DNA of 64,000 nt from the NCBI RefSeq assembly GCF_015709455.1, contig NZ_JADNQW010000005.1:1736001-1800000 (forward strand), given 5' to 3'. The position numbers and the translations under genes were made by a program. Source of the stretch: Methylosinus sp. H3A. GTDB lineage: Bacteria; Pseudomonadota; Alphaproteobacteria; Rhizobiales; Beijerinckiaceae. Positions 1-9,278 of the stretch are shown here, one piece after another. Positions within the stretch are counted from its first letter, which is position 1. Each line of letters begins with the position of its first letter. The notes below the pieces were generated by a model, which was not told where the DNA came from, ran no database searches, and saw nothing but the letters and a program-made list of their open reading frames with translations.

Positions 1-371
1 GCCGCGCGACTGAAACTCCCGTATTCGGCGACCACCGTCGCTTGATAAATAGCAGCAAAGTCAATTATCGATGCAGCTCCTGTTCATTTCTTAAAGGACA
101 TTGTGACAAGGGCTATCGCCGAGCTACGTTTTGCTTTTGTAGCTGCGATGCGCTCGCTCCGGCCGTCGAGCCCCGCCCAATCAAATTTTAGGAACGAGAC
201 TCCATCGCTCCTCACGCCGCTCGATCGCAGGCAAAGTCTTGTTTACCGTCCCGATTTGGTTCCGACTTGGTCAGACCACACGCCGAACTGTGCCGGTCCG
301 ATTCGCTGTTGTTCTCGAACAGTCCTGCTGGATGATCGCGCCAGAGTCACGCCGCGAAATCATCCGACAGA
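1..371. other. left-edge intergenic stretch, no gene recognised
   Basis: No supportable gene is visible. An open frame starts with GTG at 103 but runs into the 3' end of the opposite-strand NodT-type gene. Its translation is rich in Arg, Ser and Pro and resembles no family, so I treat it as spurious. No terminator with a clear T-tract is seen downstream of the exporter operon that ends at 372. Confidence 0.5.
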
Positions 372-1835
372 TCACCACCCGCCGCCGAGCGTCTTGAAGA
401 TCGTAACGACGTCTTTCACGCATTGTCCCTGTGCGCTGGCGAGACCGTCTAGATTACTGTAGAGCGAGCGCTCGGCGTCGAGCACGTCGAGAAAGCCTGT
501 CAGCCCCTTTGCGTAGAGTTCTTTGGAAAGACGCAAAGCATCGCCGTAGCGGGCGACAGAGCGCGACAGAGCGTCACGCTTGCTGCAATCCGTCTTGCGG
601 GCGGAGAAGGCGTTTTCAGCCTCCTCCAGCACCGAGAGAACCTTGGCGCGATAGGCGTCGGCGGCTTCGTCGGACTGCGCGGCTTTGCTCTCGGCTTGGA
701 AACGCTTCTTTCCCGCGTCGAAGATCGGGACCGTGACCGTGGGGCCGATGGACCACGTCCCGAAACCGCCGATGGTCAAGCTCCCTGTGCGGAATTCCTG
801 GCCGCCGAGCGTGCCGCTGATCTTCACTGTCGGCAATTGCTCGGCTTGCGCGACGCCGACCCTGGCGGTCGCCGCAGCAAGCTTGCGTTCCGCCTTCACG
901 ATGTCGGGGCGCCGGCGTAGCAAATCCGCGGGAATGCCGGCGGAGATCCTTCCGTGGAAAGCAGGCAAGGGCTTGCGCGCATCGAGAAGCTCGTCGAACT
1001 CGCCTGGATTCCTGCCGGTCAGCACCGCCAGCCTGCGGCGTGCCCGGGCCGCGTTGGCGCGCAAAGGCGGAACCTGCGCCTCCGCGGCGGCTAAGGACGC
1101 TTCCGCCTTCACGACTTCGGTTTCGGCTACGAGGCCGCCGACCTTGCGCGCTTTCGTGAGCGCCAAGGCGTCGCGATAATCCTCGACTGCTCTCTCTGTG
1201 TAGACGATCCGCGCCTGAGCCGTGCGAAGATCGACGTAGGTTTCCGCCACGCCGCCGAGAATCTCGAGACGCGTCGCCGCGAGGTCCGCTTCCGCCGCTC
1301 CGAGGTCCGCCTCGCTCGCCTCGATCGATCGGCGAGTCTTGCCCCACAGGTCGACCTCCCAACTCGCTGTGACGCCTGTGTTCCAGGATTGCGAAAGGGC
1401 GAGGCTGGAGCCACTGCTCGTCCCGACACTGGAGCCGTTGCTCGAATTCGTTCCGTTCGAGAGCCCCGTAATCCCGCCCGCGCCGGATTGCAATGCGCCC
1501 ATGCCTCTCGACTGCGTGAACGAGCCGGAACCGTCCAGGGACGGGAACACCCCTGCTTGCGAAGCGCCGAGATCGGCTCGCGCTTGCAGGAGACGGTCGA
1601 AAGCCTGAGCTGTGTCGAGGTTCGCGACGTCCGCCTCGCGAACGAGCTTCTCGAGGACCGGATCGCGGAATGCCCGCCACCATTGCTCGTCAGCCGAGAT
1701 CCCATGCCCCGAACTTCGCGCTTCCTTCCATCCGTCGGGAGACGCCATGTCCGGCGTCTTATGATCGGGCCCAATCGCGCATGCGCCGAACAGGAGCGGC
1801 ATCGCCAACGCCATTTTAAGTCGCAGCCCGATCAT
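372..1835 (-). CDS. NodT/OprM-type outer-membrane efflux lipoprotein
   Basis: This 487-residue protein is the outer-membrane channel of a tripartite exporter. The N-terminus is a lipoprotein signal with lipobox LFGAC, followed by IGPDHKTP, which matches the start of NodT/OprM-type factors. Two long helical OEP repeats follow, with typical stretches such as SWEVDLWGKTRR, LRRRPDIVKAER and PIFDAGKK. Family length is about 450-500 residues, so it is complete. A Gly/Ser/Asn-rich insertion near residues 115-150 lies before the first barrel strand. Its ATG overlaps the stop of the upstream HlyD-type gene by four bases, so it is the last gene of a translationally coupled operon with an ABC permease, ATPase and adaptor. 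The transported substrate cannot be told from sequence. Confidence 0.93.
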   Translation of the reverse strand: MIGLRLKMALAMPLLFGACAIGPDHKTPDMASPDGWKEARSSGHGISADEQWWRAFRDPVLEKLVREADVANLDTAQAFDRLLQARADLGASQAGVFPSLDGSGSFTQSRGMGALQSGAGGITGLSNGTNSSNGSSVGTSSGSSLALSQSWNTGVTASWEVDLWGKTRRSIEASEADLGAAEADLAATRLEILGGVAETYVDLRTAQARIVYTERAVEDYRDALALTKARKVGGLVAETEVVKAEASLAAAEAQVPPLRANAARARRRLAVLTGRNPGEFDELLDARKPLPAFHGRISAGIPADLLRRRPDIVKAERKLAAATARVGVAQAEQLPTVKISGTLGGQEFRTGSLTIGGFGTWSIGPTVTVPIFDAGKKRFQAESKAAQSDEAADAYRAKVLSVLEEAENAFSARKTDCSKRDALSRSVARYGDALRLSKELYAKGLTGFLDVLDAERSLYSNLDGLASAQGQCVKDVVTIFKTLGGGW

Positions 1836-2860
1836 GGCTGCGACCCGGCTATCCCTGCGGACGTCTTCCCGGGCGGTGCGGAGCGGGGCTCCGAAGTCGC
1901 CGGGACAGACGAACGCGACGGCGCGTGGATGAAGACCTCGACCTGTTGTCCGACGAAGGCGGGCATGGCGCCTCGAGGAAAGCTGTACAGGACCTGAAGG
2001 ACGCGCGTATCGACGCGCTCATTGCTGGCGCCGGTCAGCGACGTTTTTGGACGGATGTAGGGCTCCACGGTTTCGAAGACCAGGTCGGTGAAGAGGTCGC
2101 GGTTGCCGCGAATGAATGCCCGCGCCGGCTCGCCCGCATGAAATCGCCAAGCGTCGTTCTCATCGATGTCGACTCTCACATTCAAGCGCTTCGTCTCGCC
2201 GATCACCATCAGCGCCGTCGAGTTCTTGGCCGCCGCGGCGAACTCTCCTGGACGGACGTTGACCTGTAGGATCTGTCCCGAGATCGGCGCGCGCACGAGC
2301 CGCCTCTCGATGGCCACTTGCGATTCGTCTGCCTGGGCGCGGGCGTTGACGAGGTCCGCCTTCGCTTGCGTCAACTTCGCCGAGTAGATCGCTACATTGG
2401 CCTTCCTTTTTTCGAACTCTTCGGCAGCGAGCGCCCTTTTGTCGGTGATGCGTTCTACGTTCTTGAGCTGCGATCTATAGTCGCCGAGGATCGCCTCCGC
2501 CTCGGCGACCTTCGCCTCATAGGCCCCGATCGCCGACTTGCGCGCGAGCAATTGCGCTTCGATGTCGCGCCCCTCGATCTTGAACAGCGGAGCGCCGGCC
2601 GCGATCTCCTCGCCTACGCGGACATGAACCTGCTCGACGATCCCGGACACCGGCGCGCCGATCTCGATGTTACGGCTGCTCGCCTCCACCATTCCCGCGC
2701 CGGCGATATAGGATTCGAATGGGGCCGTCGCCGGCTGGGTCAGCGGCTCCGACGCATCCGGGACACGGCGCGCCGCCGTCGCCATCACAATTGCGAAGGC
2801 AAGTCCGGCGACCGAAGCGATCGGCACGACAAAGCGTAGCAGGACATTACTCGGAATCAT
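1832..2860 (-). CDS. HlyD/DevB-type periplasmic adaptor of ABC exporter
   Basis: This 342-residue membrane-fusion protein would bridge the inner-membrane ABC pump and the NodT-type channel. It has one N-terminal membrane anchor (about residues 8-28), then a lipoyl-like half (GIVEQVHVRVGEEI), a predicted coiled-coil hairpin at roughly 95-175, and the second lipoyl half (APISGQILQVNVRPGEF). A beta-barrel domain with INFERRED adaptor function follows, ending in a Pro/Ser-rich tail. Its start overlaps the ATPase stop by four bases and its stop overlaps the NodT-type start, so the three are coupled. The arrangement resembles the DevBCA or MacAB-TolC plan. Length and domain order are normal. Confidence 0.92.
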   Translation of the reverse strand: MIPSNVLLRFVVPIASVAGLAFAIVMATAARRVPDASEPLTQPATAPFESYIAGAGMVEASSRNIEIGAPVSGIVEQVHVRVGEEIAAGAPLFKIEGRDIEAQLLARKSAIGAYEAKVAEAEAILGDYRSQLKNVERITDKRALAAEEFEKRKANVAIYSAKLTQAKADLVNARAQADESQVAIERRLVRAPISGQILQVNVRPGEFAAAAKNSTALMVIGETKRLNVRVDIDENDAWRFHAGEPARAFIRGNRDLFTDLVFETVEPYIRPKTSLTGASNERVDTRVLQVLYSFPRGAMPAFVGQQVEVFIHAPSRSSVPATSEPRSAPPGKTSAGIAGSQP

Positions 2861-3600
2861 GCAAGGAGACTTTCGCTCGGATCGTCGGCCATTGTCGCAC
2901 TTCGACGGAGGCTTTTGACAATCCCATCCTCCATCTCGGCGATACGGTCCGCGTATTTGAAGATCCTGTTGTCGTGAGTGACAATGATGAGCGCCCGATC
3001 AGTCTCGAGCGCGATCTCCCGGAACATTCGAAGAAGTTCGTCTCCGGACTTCGCGTCGAGCGCGCTGGTCGGCTCATCGCAGAGGAGGATCCTCGGCTCG
3101 TGCACGAGAGCCCTGGCGATGGCGACCCGCTGCTGTTGCCCTCCCGAAAGATCCGTCGGGCGTGAGGATCCGCGGCCCCCCAGCCCGAGCCGCGCGAGGA
3201 TCCGCTCTGCGGCGGCGAGCGCTTCCTCGCGGGGGCGTCGATTCAAGAGCAGCGGGATTGCGACGTTCTCGGCGACGGAAAGGCTCGCGATCAGATTGTA
3301 GGACTGGAACACGAAACCGATGTCCTCGCGCCTCAACCGCGCCTTCTCCGCGGGGGAAAGCAAAGCGAGATCGCGGCCCAAGACGACGCATTCGCCCGCG
3401 TCGGAATCGATGACGGAAGCGATGATCGAGAGGAGAGTCGTCTTTCCGCAGCCAGAAGGGCCAACGAGCATGAAGAGTTCGCCGAAACGGACATCGAGAT
3501 CGACTCCACGGAGGGCGGCGATTCGTCCTTCCCCCTCTCCGAAATATTTGATGAGGTCGCGGCAGCGGACAGCGATCGGCTGATCAGAAGCAGCGTTCAT
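2857..3600 (-). CDS. ABC exporter ATPase (MacB/DevA/LolD-like)
   Basis: This 247-residue nucleotide-binding subunit powers the exporter encoded around it. Walker A is GPSGCGKTT at residues 47-55, the ABC signature LSGGQQQRVA at 151-160, and Walker B ILLCDEPTSALD at 171-182, followed by a switch histidine in VTHDNRI. Insertion FGEGEGRIAALRGV near the A-loop is typical of the MacB/LolD/DevA class. A short tail after residue 225 extends beyond the usual fold. The start lies one base after the permease stop and its end overlaps the adaptor, giving the gene order permease, ATPase, adaptor, channel. Substrate unknown. Confidence 0.95.
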   Translation of the reverse strand: MNAASDQPIAVRCRDLIKYFGEGEGRIAALRGVDLDVRFGELFMLVGPSGCGKTTLLSIIASVIDSDAGECVVLGRDLALLSPAEKARLRREDIGFVFQSYNLIASLSVAENVAIPLLLNRRPREEALAAAERILARLGLGGRGSSRPTDLSGGQQQRVAIARALVHEPRILLCDEPTSALDAKSGDELLRMFREIALETDRALIIVTHDNRIFKYADRIAEMEDGIVKSLRRSATMADDPSESLLA

Positions 3601-3601
3601 T

Positions 3602-4756
3602 TCAGCCTCGAAAAACGGTTGCCGGCTCGAGGCGAAGCACGGGCCGAGCGCTGAGAAGCGCCGCCAAAAGGCTGACGGTTATGATCGCGGCGCCGCTCGC
3701 AGAAACGATCCAGTTGTTGATCTCGAAGGCGAACCGCGAGTCCTGGATGAAGGTCCCGAAGAAAGTGACTGCGCCGATGCCGAGTCCGAAGCCGATCACT
3801 CCCGCAGTGAGAGACTGTAACGCGATCATTCCGAGGAGCAGGCGATTGCTGGCTCCCATCGCCTTCAAAACGCCGAAATATCTCAGGTGGTCGAGGGTGA
3901 AATTGTAGAAGGTCTGTCCCGCGATGCCGCCGCCGATGAGGAAGGCGATGGCGGCGGATATCGCGAAATTGATGAAGATGCCCGTGCGAAACAGGAAATA
4001 ACGCGTGCTGAGGCTGCGGAACTCCTCGCTCGTATATGCGGCGAGTCCCGTGCGCTTGCGAATTTCCGCAACGACCCTTTGCGCATCCTCCGGCTTCTTC
4101 AGCTTCACGAGAACGAAAGACAAAAGTTTGCGTTCGGAGGACTGAAAGATCTTCACACGCGAGTAGGTCGTGTAGATGATCGGCTGTGATTGAAAAGACG
4201 GCGTCGCCTGATGAAGACCGACGATGCTGGCTCTGTTGTCGTTCAACTCCAGCGTGGAGCCGACGCCGAAGGGCGGACGCTGCTCGCCTGTCGCGGTTTG
4301 CGCAAGTCTTCCATAGGCACTCGCTTCGTCTACCAGAACGCCGTCGCTGATGCGCAGATCGGCGAGGCGGCCTGCCGATATTTTCGCGGGACCGCCGATC
4401 AGCGTCACGTCGTCGATGCCGACGAGCTGGCAAGCGATGAAATTGCCGTCGGGCAGCCGAGCCTTGATCGAACCTCTATAGAACGGAACGGCCCAGGCGA
4501 CGCCGCTGACGCCCTTGACCAGATACAGTTGCGTGTCTGGAAGAGGCTTGGGATCGTCGACATTTTCCACATTCGCGTCCATGACCCACAAATCCACTAC
4601 TGGAAGTTCCGTGATGACCGCTGTCGTTCGTGAGAGGATGCCGAAAAAAATCGCAGGCTGCTGCGCCATCATGAACGCCGTGAAGGACAGGGCTGCGATG
4701 ATGCCGAGATATTTGCCTCGCTCGTTGACGAGCATGATCAGTGCAAGTCGATACAT
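3602..4756 (-). CDS. ABC exporter permease (DevC/FtsX-like)
   Basis: This 384-residue inner-membrane subunit has the four-helix MacB/FtsX plan: one helix near residues 17-37, a large periplasmic domain to about 260, then three C-terminal helices near 265-290, 310-340 and 350-372. The ending RPVLRLEPATVFRG is the usual FtsX-family close. The 384-residue length fits DevC-type half transporters rather than the fused MacB. It is the first gene of the four-gene operon. No ATG-proximal Shine-Dalgarno of note was seen, and no regulator is adjacent. The gap to the barrel gene at 4942 is about 185 bases and holds no gene. Confidence 0.92.
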   Translation of the reverse strand: MYRLALIMLVNERGKYLGIIAALSFTAFMMAQQPAIFFGILSRTTAVITELPVVDLWVMDANVENVDDPKPLPDTQLYLVKGVSGVAWAVPFYRGSIKARLPDGNFIACQLVGIDDVTLIGGPAKISAGRLADLRISDGVLVDEASAYGRLAQTATGEQRPPFGVGSTLELNDNRASIVGLHQATPSFQSQPIIYTTYSRVKIFQSSERKLLSFVLVKLKKPEDAQRVVAEIRKRTGLAAYTSEEFRSLSTRYFLFRTGIFINFAISAAIAFLIGGGIAGQTFYNFTLDHLRYFGVLKAMGASNRLLLGMIALQSLTAGVIGFGLGIGAVTFFGTFIQDSRFAFEINNWIVSASGAAIITVSLLAALLSARPVLRLEPATVFRG

Positions 4757-4941
4757 GAAACGTCTCGAGAACTCTTCTTCAGGATCGACATGCGTCGCCG
4801 CCGTGCGGATATTTCACGATTGAATCACGTGTGGATTCAAAGCGAAGGCGGCGGCGTCGCCATTCATGGACATCACACTTCGAGATTTGCTGTCGAGTCA
4901 GGCGAAGGACGCGAGGCCGCGCCCTCCGCCATCGGGACAGA

Positions 4942-5583
4942 TCAGAAGCTCTTCGGTAGAGGCGCGAACGGATCGAAGCGATAGTCGAGACCGGCTCTGA
5001 TCACATGGAAAGCTTGGTCGCCGTGTCGATGCGGCCCGAAACTGGCTTCGCCAGAAAGGTCGACATAAAGGTATTCCACCTTTGCCGACCAATTCGAGGC
5101 GAAAGCCCATTCAACGCCGCCACCGCTGGTCCAGCCGGTTTGCGCGCCACTGCTTCCACCATAGGCGAAGCCTCCGGTTCCATAGACGAGCAACGCGGGA
5201 TTGATCACCGTCGTACCCACGCGTCCGCGAACCGTCCCGAACCAATCCACGCCTCGCGACCCGACTCCTCCGGGAGGCGATCCAAACGGAGGCGATCCGG
5301 CGTCGCCTCCCACGCTCGATCCCTGAATATCCGTTTCGAGACCGACAACGAATGTGGGGAGGAACTGATAGTTGTAACCAATCTGACCGCCGCCGATGAC
5401 GCCACCAGTTCCCCTACTCGCCGGTGCTCCCCCTCCCACATTTGCGCCGATATAGAATCCGCTCCAAGTCAGAACCGGCGGAATCGAGTACGCCGGAGCA
5501 AGTGTATGGGAAGGCAAATCCGCTGCCCTCGCGCCGCCGCAAATTGCGCCGAACGCAACAAGCATGGAAAAAGTTCTCCTCAT
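4942..5583 (-). CDS. Omp25/RopB-like outer-membrane beta-barrel protein
   Basis: This 213-residue small porin-like protein has a cleavable signal (MRRTFSMLVAFGAICGGARA) and a mature start at ADLPSH, typical of Hyphomicrobiales Omp25/Omp31-type proteins. The eight-stranded barrel shows WSGFYIGANVGGG near residue 40, GGQIGYNYQF, VGLETDIQGS, RGRVG and a final strand GLDYRF. A GAGGAAG ribosome site precedes the ATG. The last strand is followed by FDPFAPLPKSF instead of ending at the C-terminal aromatic, slightly unusual for barrel assembly. It is monocistronic by appearance. The family usually forms abundant outer-membrane proteins of unclear specific function. Confidence 0.88.
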   Translation of the reverse strand: MRRTFSMLVAFGAICGGARAADLPSHTLAPAYSIPPVLTWSGFYIGANVGGGAPASRGTGGVIGGGQIGYNYQFLPTFVVGLETDIQGSSVGGDAGSPPFGSPPGGVGSRGVDWFGTVRGRVGTTVINPALLVYGTGGFAYGGSSGAQTGWTSGGGVEWAFASNWSAKVEYLYVDLSGEASFGPHRHGDQAFHVIRAGLDYRFDPFAPLPKSF

Positions 5584-5686
5584 TTTCTTCCTCTTTGGTC
5601 ATGTCGTGTAGATGGAGCGAGCGCAATCGAAATGCTGGCATCGATGCTCACCATCCCTTCAAACATCGAGTAATGCCTCGGCAAGA

Positions 5687-7045
5687 TCAGGGCCGATCAG
5701 TCTCAATTTGTTTCTGAGTGTCATTCTCGGTCCTTTGCTGTCGCAAAGAAACGCCGCGCGCCCGAGGCCGCCGCGATTGACCTTCCGAAATCAGCTTGCA
5801 GGCAACCACACCGAGCCGAGCCGCGTAGCCGTCGGACGAAAATCTTTCCTGATAGAGTGCGCGCGTATCGCTCGTCCGCGGGTCGCGCGCTTCTCGAATC
5901 GAGAGCATCGCAGCCGCGAATTCCGCAGGGCTGTCCGCAACGAATACGTTCCCGAGGCGAGCGGGATCGATTCCCATTCCCCGGAACGCCTGTGATGTAG
6001 CCACCAGGGGCAACCCACTGGACAGCGCTTCCAGCGTTTTGATAGAAAGGCCGTGCCCTTCTCTCGTCGGAAGCAAGACGACTGCTGCATCTGCGTATGC
6101 CGCCTGGATATCGGCGACCCTGCCTTTGAACAGTCTGCGATGTTTCTCATAAAGTGGCCTGTCGCCACTTTTCATGCCCTCGTCGATGTCGCCAAATATC
6201 GAGATTGGCGTTTTGGTCGCGAGTGGAACGACCTCCTGAAGAAACCACCTTATGCTAAAATAATTCGCCGCGTTATTGCTCGCGACTAGTATTGCCTGAT
6301 TGCCATTGGCGCAAGCCGAGACGGGCGCTACCGACGGATAGATCAGTTCATGCCGGGCGGACGGGAGAAGTCGAAAAAACGTCGCATACTCCTCCGCATT
6401 TATGTGAATGCAAACATCGGCTCGCCTCATCCATTCGAGTTCGACAGCGAGCATATCATCGTATCTAACGTATGGCGGAATGAAGAATCCCGCGCGATTC
6501 CTCAGCTCGTACTGTCGCGCTTGAATGTCATGAGTGTCGAGGACAACAGGTATACGGCGTTCCCCACGTATCCGCTCGACGAGAGGCAACACGAAAAAAT
6601 GATTGGCGTGAATCAGGTCGATTGCGTCCATGCCAAGTCGGTCGGGTAGAGGCGCGCACTTCGCCAGCTCCACGAGCCAAGTAGCTTGATCGCCGTGTAT
6701 CAAGGGCCACCAGCCGTCCTTCAGGAGCGTCGATTTGAAAAAGTCCGAGATTCTAGCCGACGTCTCATACTTCTCGTTAACTGCAAGGTCGTGACTATTT
6801 GCCCGATAATCATTCCAACGCGTGTCGCATCCGATAGAGGGTGTGACGGCATCCATGAGCGCGATGGAGATCACGCGCGCACCTAGGCTTCTATACGCCC
6901 TTATTTGGCTGGCTAGGACTTGATGCGTTCCGCACGAATGCCACGCAGGGTGCACGACTGCGATCGTCCTGCCCGACAGCGTCGCGAAAGTATCGGCCGT
7001 GGCCGGGTTGAATCGATGGATTGAGTACCGATCATTGACCGACAA
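5687..7045 (-). CDS. GT-B family glycosyltransferase (group 1/GT4-like)
   Basis: This 452-residue protein resembles group 1 glycosyltransferases. The N-terminal Rossmann half holds TIAVVHPAWHSCGTHQVL and IDLIHANHFFVLPL. The C-terminal half has the donor-binding element PTREGHGLSIKTLEALSSG at about residues 345-365, including the EX(7)E-like spacing typical of GT4. The first codon is TTG; an AAGGAGG nine bases upstream is a near-perfect Shine-Dalgarno and supports it. A basic Arg/Gln-rich tail follows the fold. It could add sugar to a surface polysaccharide, but no polysaccharide genes flank it. Donor and acceptor are unknown. Confidence 0.85.
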   Translation of the reverse strand: MSVNDRYSIHRFNPATADTFATLSGRTIAVVHPAWHSCGTHQVLASQIRAYRSLGARVISIALMDAVTPSIGCDTRWNDYRANSHDLAVNEKYETSARISDFFKSTLLKDGWWPLIHGDQATWLVELAKCAPLPDRLGMDAIDLIHANHFFVLPLVERIRGERRIPVVLDTHDIQARQYELRNRAGFFIPPYVRYDDMLAVELEWMRRADVCIHINAEEYATFFRLLPSARHELIYPSVAPVSACANGNQAILVASNNAANYFSIRWFLQEVVPLATKTPISIFGDIDEGMKSGDRPLYEKHRRLFKGRVADIQAAYADAAVVLLPTREGHGLSIKTLEALSSGLPLVATSQAFRGMGIDPARLGNVFVADSPAEFAAAMLSIREARDPRTSDTRALYQERFSSDGYAARLGVVACKLISEGQSRRPRARGVSLRQQRTENDTQKQIETDRP

Positions 7046-7109
7046 TTCGCGGGTCCTCCTTGGCCGCCACCGTCGGATTTGTTCGAGGCGTCATTCTGCT
7101 GAAAATGTT

Positions 7110-8390
7110 TCATCTTGTTTCGATGTCGATTTTCGGTAGGGATACTCGCGCGATAAGGCCGCCTCCGACGCGCTCGTCCAGAACAAGACGGCCGCCATGG
7201 GCTTCCACGATCGCGCGAGCGATCGCTAATCCTAGTCCAAAACCTTCCTCCGCGTGGGCAGTCGTATCGGCACATCCCCGCTCGAAAGGTTCGAGCATTG
7301 CTTCCCTTTGGTCTGACGGGATGCCGGGTCCTCGGTCACTGACTTCGACAACCGCATCTCCATCCCGTTCAAAAAGTTCGATCTCGGGATTTTCAGCGTA
7401 TTTTACCGCGTTGTCGAGGAGGTTGGAGAACGCACGATCCAGATCATCTGGATTTCCTCGAACGCTGATGTGACTTCTTTCATTGTAGCGAACAATGGAA
7501 CCTAGGTCGGTGAATTGGTCGACAACAGGCTGCAGCAGACTGGCCAGATCCAGCACGACCATCTCCTGTTGAGCGCCGCCCCGCAGGTAGGTAAGGCAAC
7601 CACAAACCATTGCTTCCATCTGATCTAGATCGCGTACCAACTTTGCCTTCGTATCTCCAGTTTCGAGATACTCCGCTCGGAGACGCATGCGCGTGATCGG
7701 GGTGCGCAGGTCGTGACTGACGGCGGCCAACATCCGCGTTCGCTGAGCGGCCATTTCGGCGATACGCCGTTGCATTCGGTTAAATGCTCGGGTCGCCTTT
7801 CGGACTTCTTCTGGACCCGCTTCCGGTAGCTGTGCTGGGACACTGTCGAGACCGAAGCCCTCAACGACGTTGGCGAAATTGGTCAGCGGTCGCGTAAGGG
7901 ATATCGCGGCCCACAAGGAGAAGACAAACAAGCTGATGGCGACGAACCCGATTGTCACCAGGGCGAAACGGTCGAAACCCGGCGTTAGAGGGAGAGTGTC
8001 GAGCACAATCCCCTGTCCGTCATGTAAAAATCCGAACGACTTCTTCTGGTCGCCTGCATCGGCTACTATGATCGTCACGCCTTCTGGAAGGCGGGATTGG
8101 AAATAAGCGGGGCGAGTCCCGGTTTGGATGGCGCGGTCCAGTTCAGTAAGCGCGAGGCGGAACCCCGGCAGATTTGCATTCAACGCCGCTGCGATCGCGA
8201 GCCTGTCTTTTGGGGAAGCGGCGTCCAATGCCGTTACGGCAGCGACGACGACAGCGGCGTCTTGGTCCCTCGGGTCCCCTGGAGCGGGTTCTGATAAGAG
8301 CAATATCGCCATCACCGCTGCGTGAAACAAACCGACGCATAGAAGGAGAAGAAGTCCTAACTGCACGTTGATATTTCGGAAAGGGCGCAT
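7110..8390 (-). CDS. HAMP-domain sensor histidine kinase (EnvZ-like)
   Basis: This 426-residue kinase has membrane helices near residues 8-32 and 141-163 flanking a periplasmic sensor of about 108 residues, then a HAMP domain. The phosphoacceptor box is AAVSHDLRTPITRMRLR with His226. The N box LDNAVKYAE, G1 DRGPGIP and G2 GFGLGLAIARAIVEAH follow. Layout and length fit the EnvZ/RstB class. It begins two bases after the response-regulator stop, so the pair is one operon with the regulator first. The sensor domain shows no recognisable ligand motif. The nearest neighbours are the barrel protein, the glycosyltransferase and the hydrolase, so envelope control is a guess. Confidence 0.94.
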   Translation of the reverse strand: MRPFRNINVQLGLLLLLCVGLFHAAVMAILLLSEPAPGDPRDQDAAVVVAAVTALDAASPKDRLAIAAALNANLPGFRLALTELDRAIQTGTRPAYFQSRLPEGVTIIVADAGDQKKSFGFLHDGQGIVLDTLPLTPGFDRFALVTIGFVAISLFVFSLWAAISLTRPLTNFANVVEGFGLDSVPAQLPEAGPEEVRKATRAFNRMQRRIAEMAAQRTRMLAAVSHDLRTPITRMRLRAEYLETGDTKAKLVRDLDQMEAMVCGCLTYLRGGAQQEMVVLDLASLLQPVVDQFTDLGSIVRYNERSHISVRGNPDDLDRAFSNLLDNAVKYAENPEIELFERDGDAVVEVSDRGPGIPSDQREAMLEPFERGCADTTAHAEEGFGLGLAIARAIVEAHGGRLVLDERVGGGLIARVSLPKIDIETR

Positions 8391-8392
8391 TC

Positions 8393-9085
8393 CTACTGGA
8401 CACTCACTTTCGCAGTGAACGTGTAACCGAATGAGCGTACCGTCTGGATAAGCGCGGGATCGCGGGGATCATCCTCGATTTTTTGACGAAGCCGGCTAAT
8501 CAAAATGTCTACGCTCCGGTCAGTGGCCGAAGCTGCCTTCAGTTCTTCCCGTGAAAACACTTTTCCTGGGCGTCGACAGAACGTCAACAGGAGCTCGAAT
8601 TCGGCGCTCGTCAGGATCACCCGGACCTCCCTCGGCCCTATCAAGCGCCGCGCCGCAATGTCCAAGACGAAGCCGGAAAAGCAGTATTTTGTGACCTTTT
8701 CAGACTGCGCCATTTCGGGCGTGGTCCGCCGGAGAACAGCTCCGACCCGCGCAAGCAGTTCGCGGGGAACGAAAGGTTTGACGATATAGTCGTCGGCCCC
8801 AAGCTCGATACCAAGTATCCGATCTATGTGCTCGCCGCGTGCCGTCAACATGATCAGTGGCGGGCTTCCGATATTACGCAAACGTATGCAGATCGAAAAT
8901 CCGTCCTCACCGGGAAGGTTCACGTCGAGTAGAATAAGGTCGACCTTTTCTCGTGCCAGAATTTCGTCCATTTCTTTGGCGTCACGGGCGAGCGTCAATT
9001 TGAAGCCTTGGTCGGCAAGGTACCTCGATACGAGGAATCCGATCTCTTCATCGTCCTCGACAAGGAGAATGCAATGTTGTTCCAC
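8393..9085 (-). CDS. OmpR/PhoB-family response regulator
   Basis: This 230-residue regulator has a receiver domain (1-120) with acidic pocket EDDEE at 10-14, phosphoacceptor Asp54 in LILLDVNLPG, Thr at LTARGE and Lys in IVKPF. A winged-helix DNA-binding domain follows, ending in RSFGYTF, with recognition-helix region SVDILISRLRQKIED. All key receiver residues are present. It is followed immediately by its cognate kinase. The target promoter cannot be inferred. Confidence 0.96.
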   Translation of the reverse strand: MEQHCILLVEDDEEIGFLVSRYLADQGFKLTLARDAKEMDEILAREKVDLILLDVNLPGEDGFSICIRLRNIGSPPLIMLTARGEHIDRILGIELGADDYIVKPFVPRELLARVGAVLRRTTPEMAQSEKVTKYCFSGFVLDIAARRLIGPREVRVILTSAEFELLLTFCRRPGKVFSREELKAASATDRSVDILISRLRQKIEDDPRDPALIQTVRSFGYTFTAKVSVQ

Positions 9086-9278
9086 TTGCTTCCTCGGGCT
9101 CCTCCGAACGCCGGCCGCGCATCATCAAATCTAGTGCGAGCTATGATGCTTCGTCGCGAAGATAGCTCGATGGTATGTTGAGATCAGGGCGCCATTGTTT
9201 CGATTTGTTGCAAGAAATGCGGGCTGCGGACCACAAAGCCGCGCTGAAATTGCCGAAGGCCGTCGTATGGCTGTGGTT

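Noticed and set aside
103..462. Small plus-strand gene at the left edge
   Set aside because: It overlaps the NodT-type gene and has no protein-like features.
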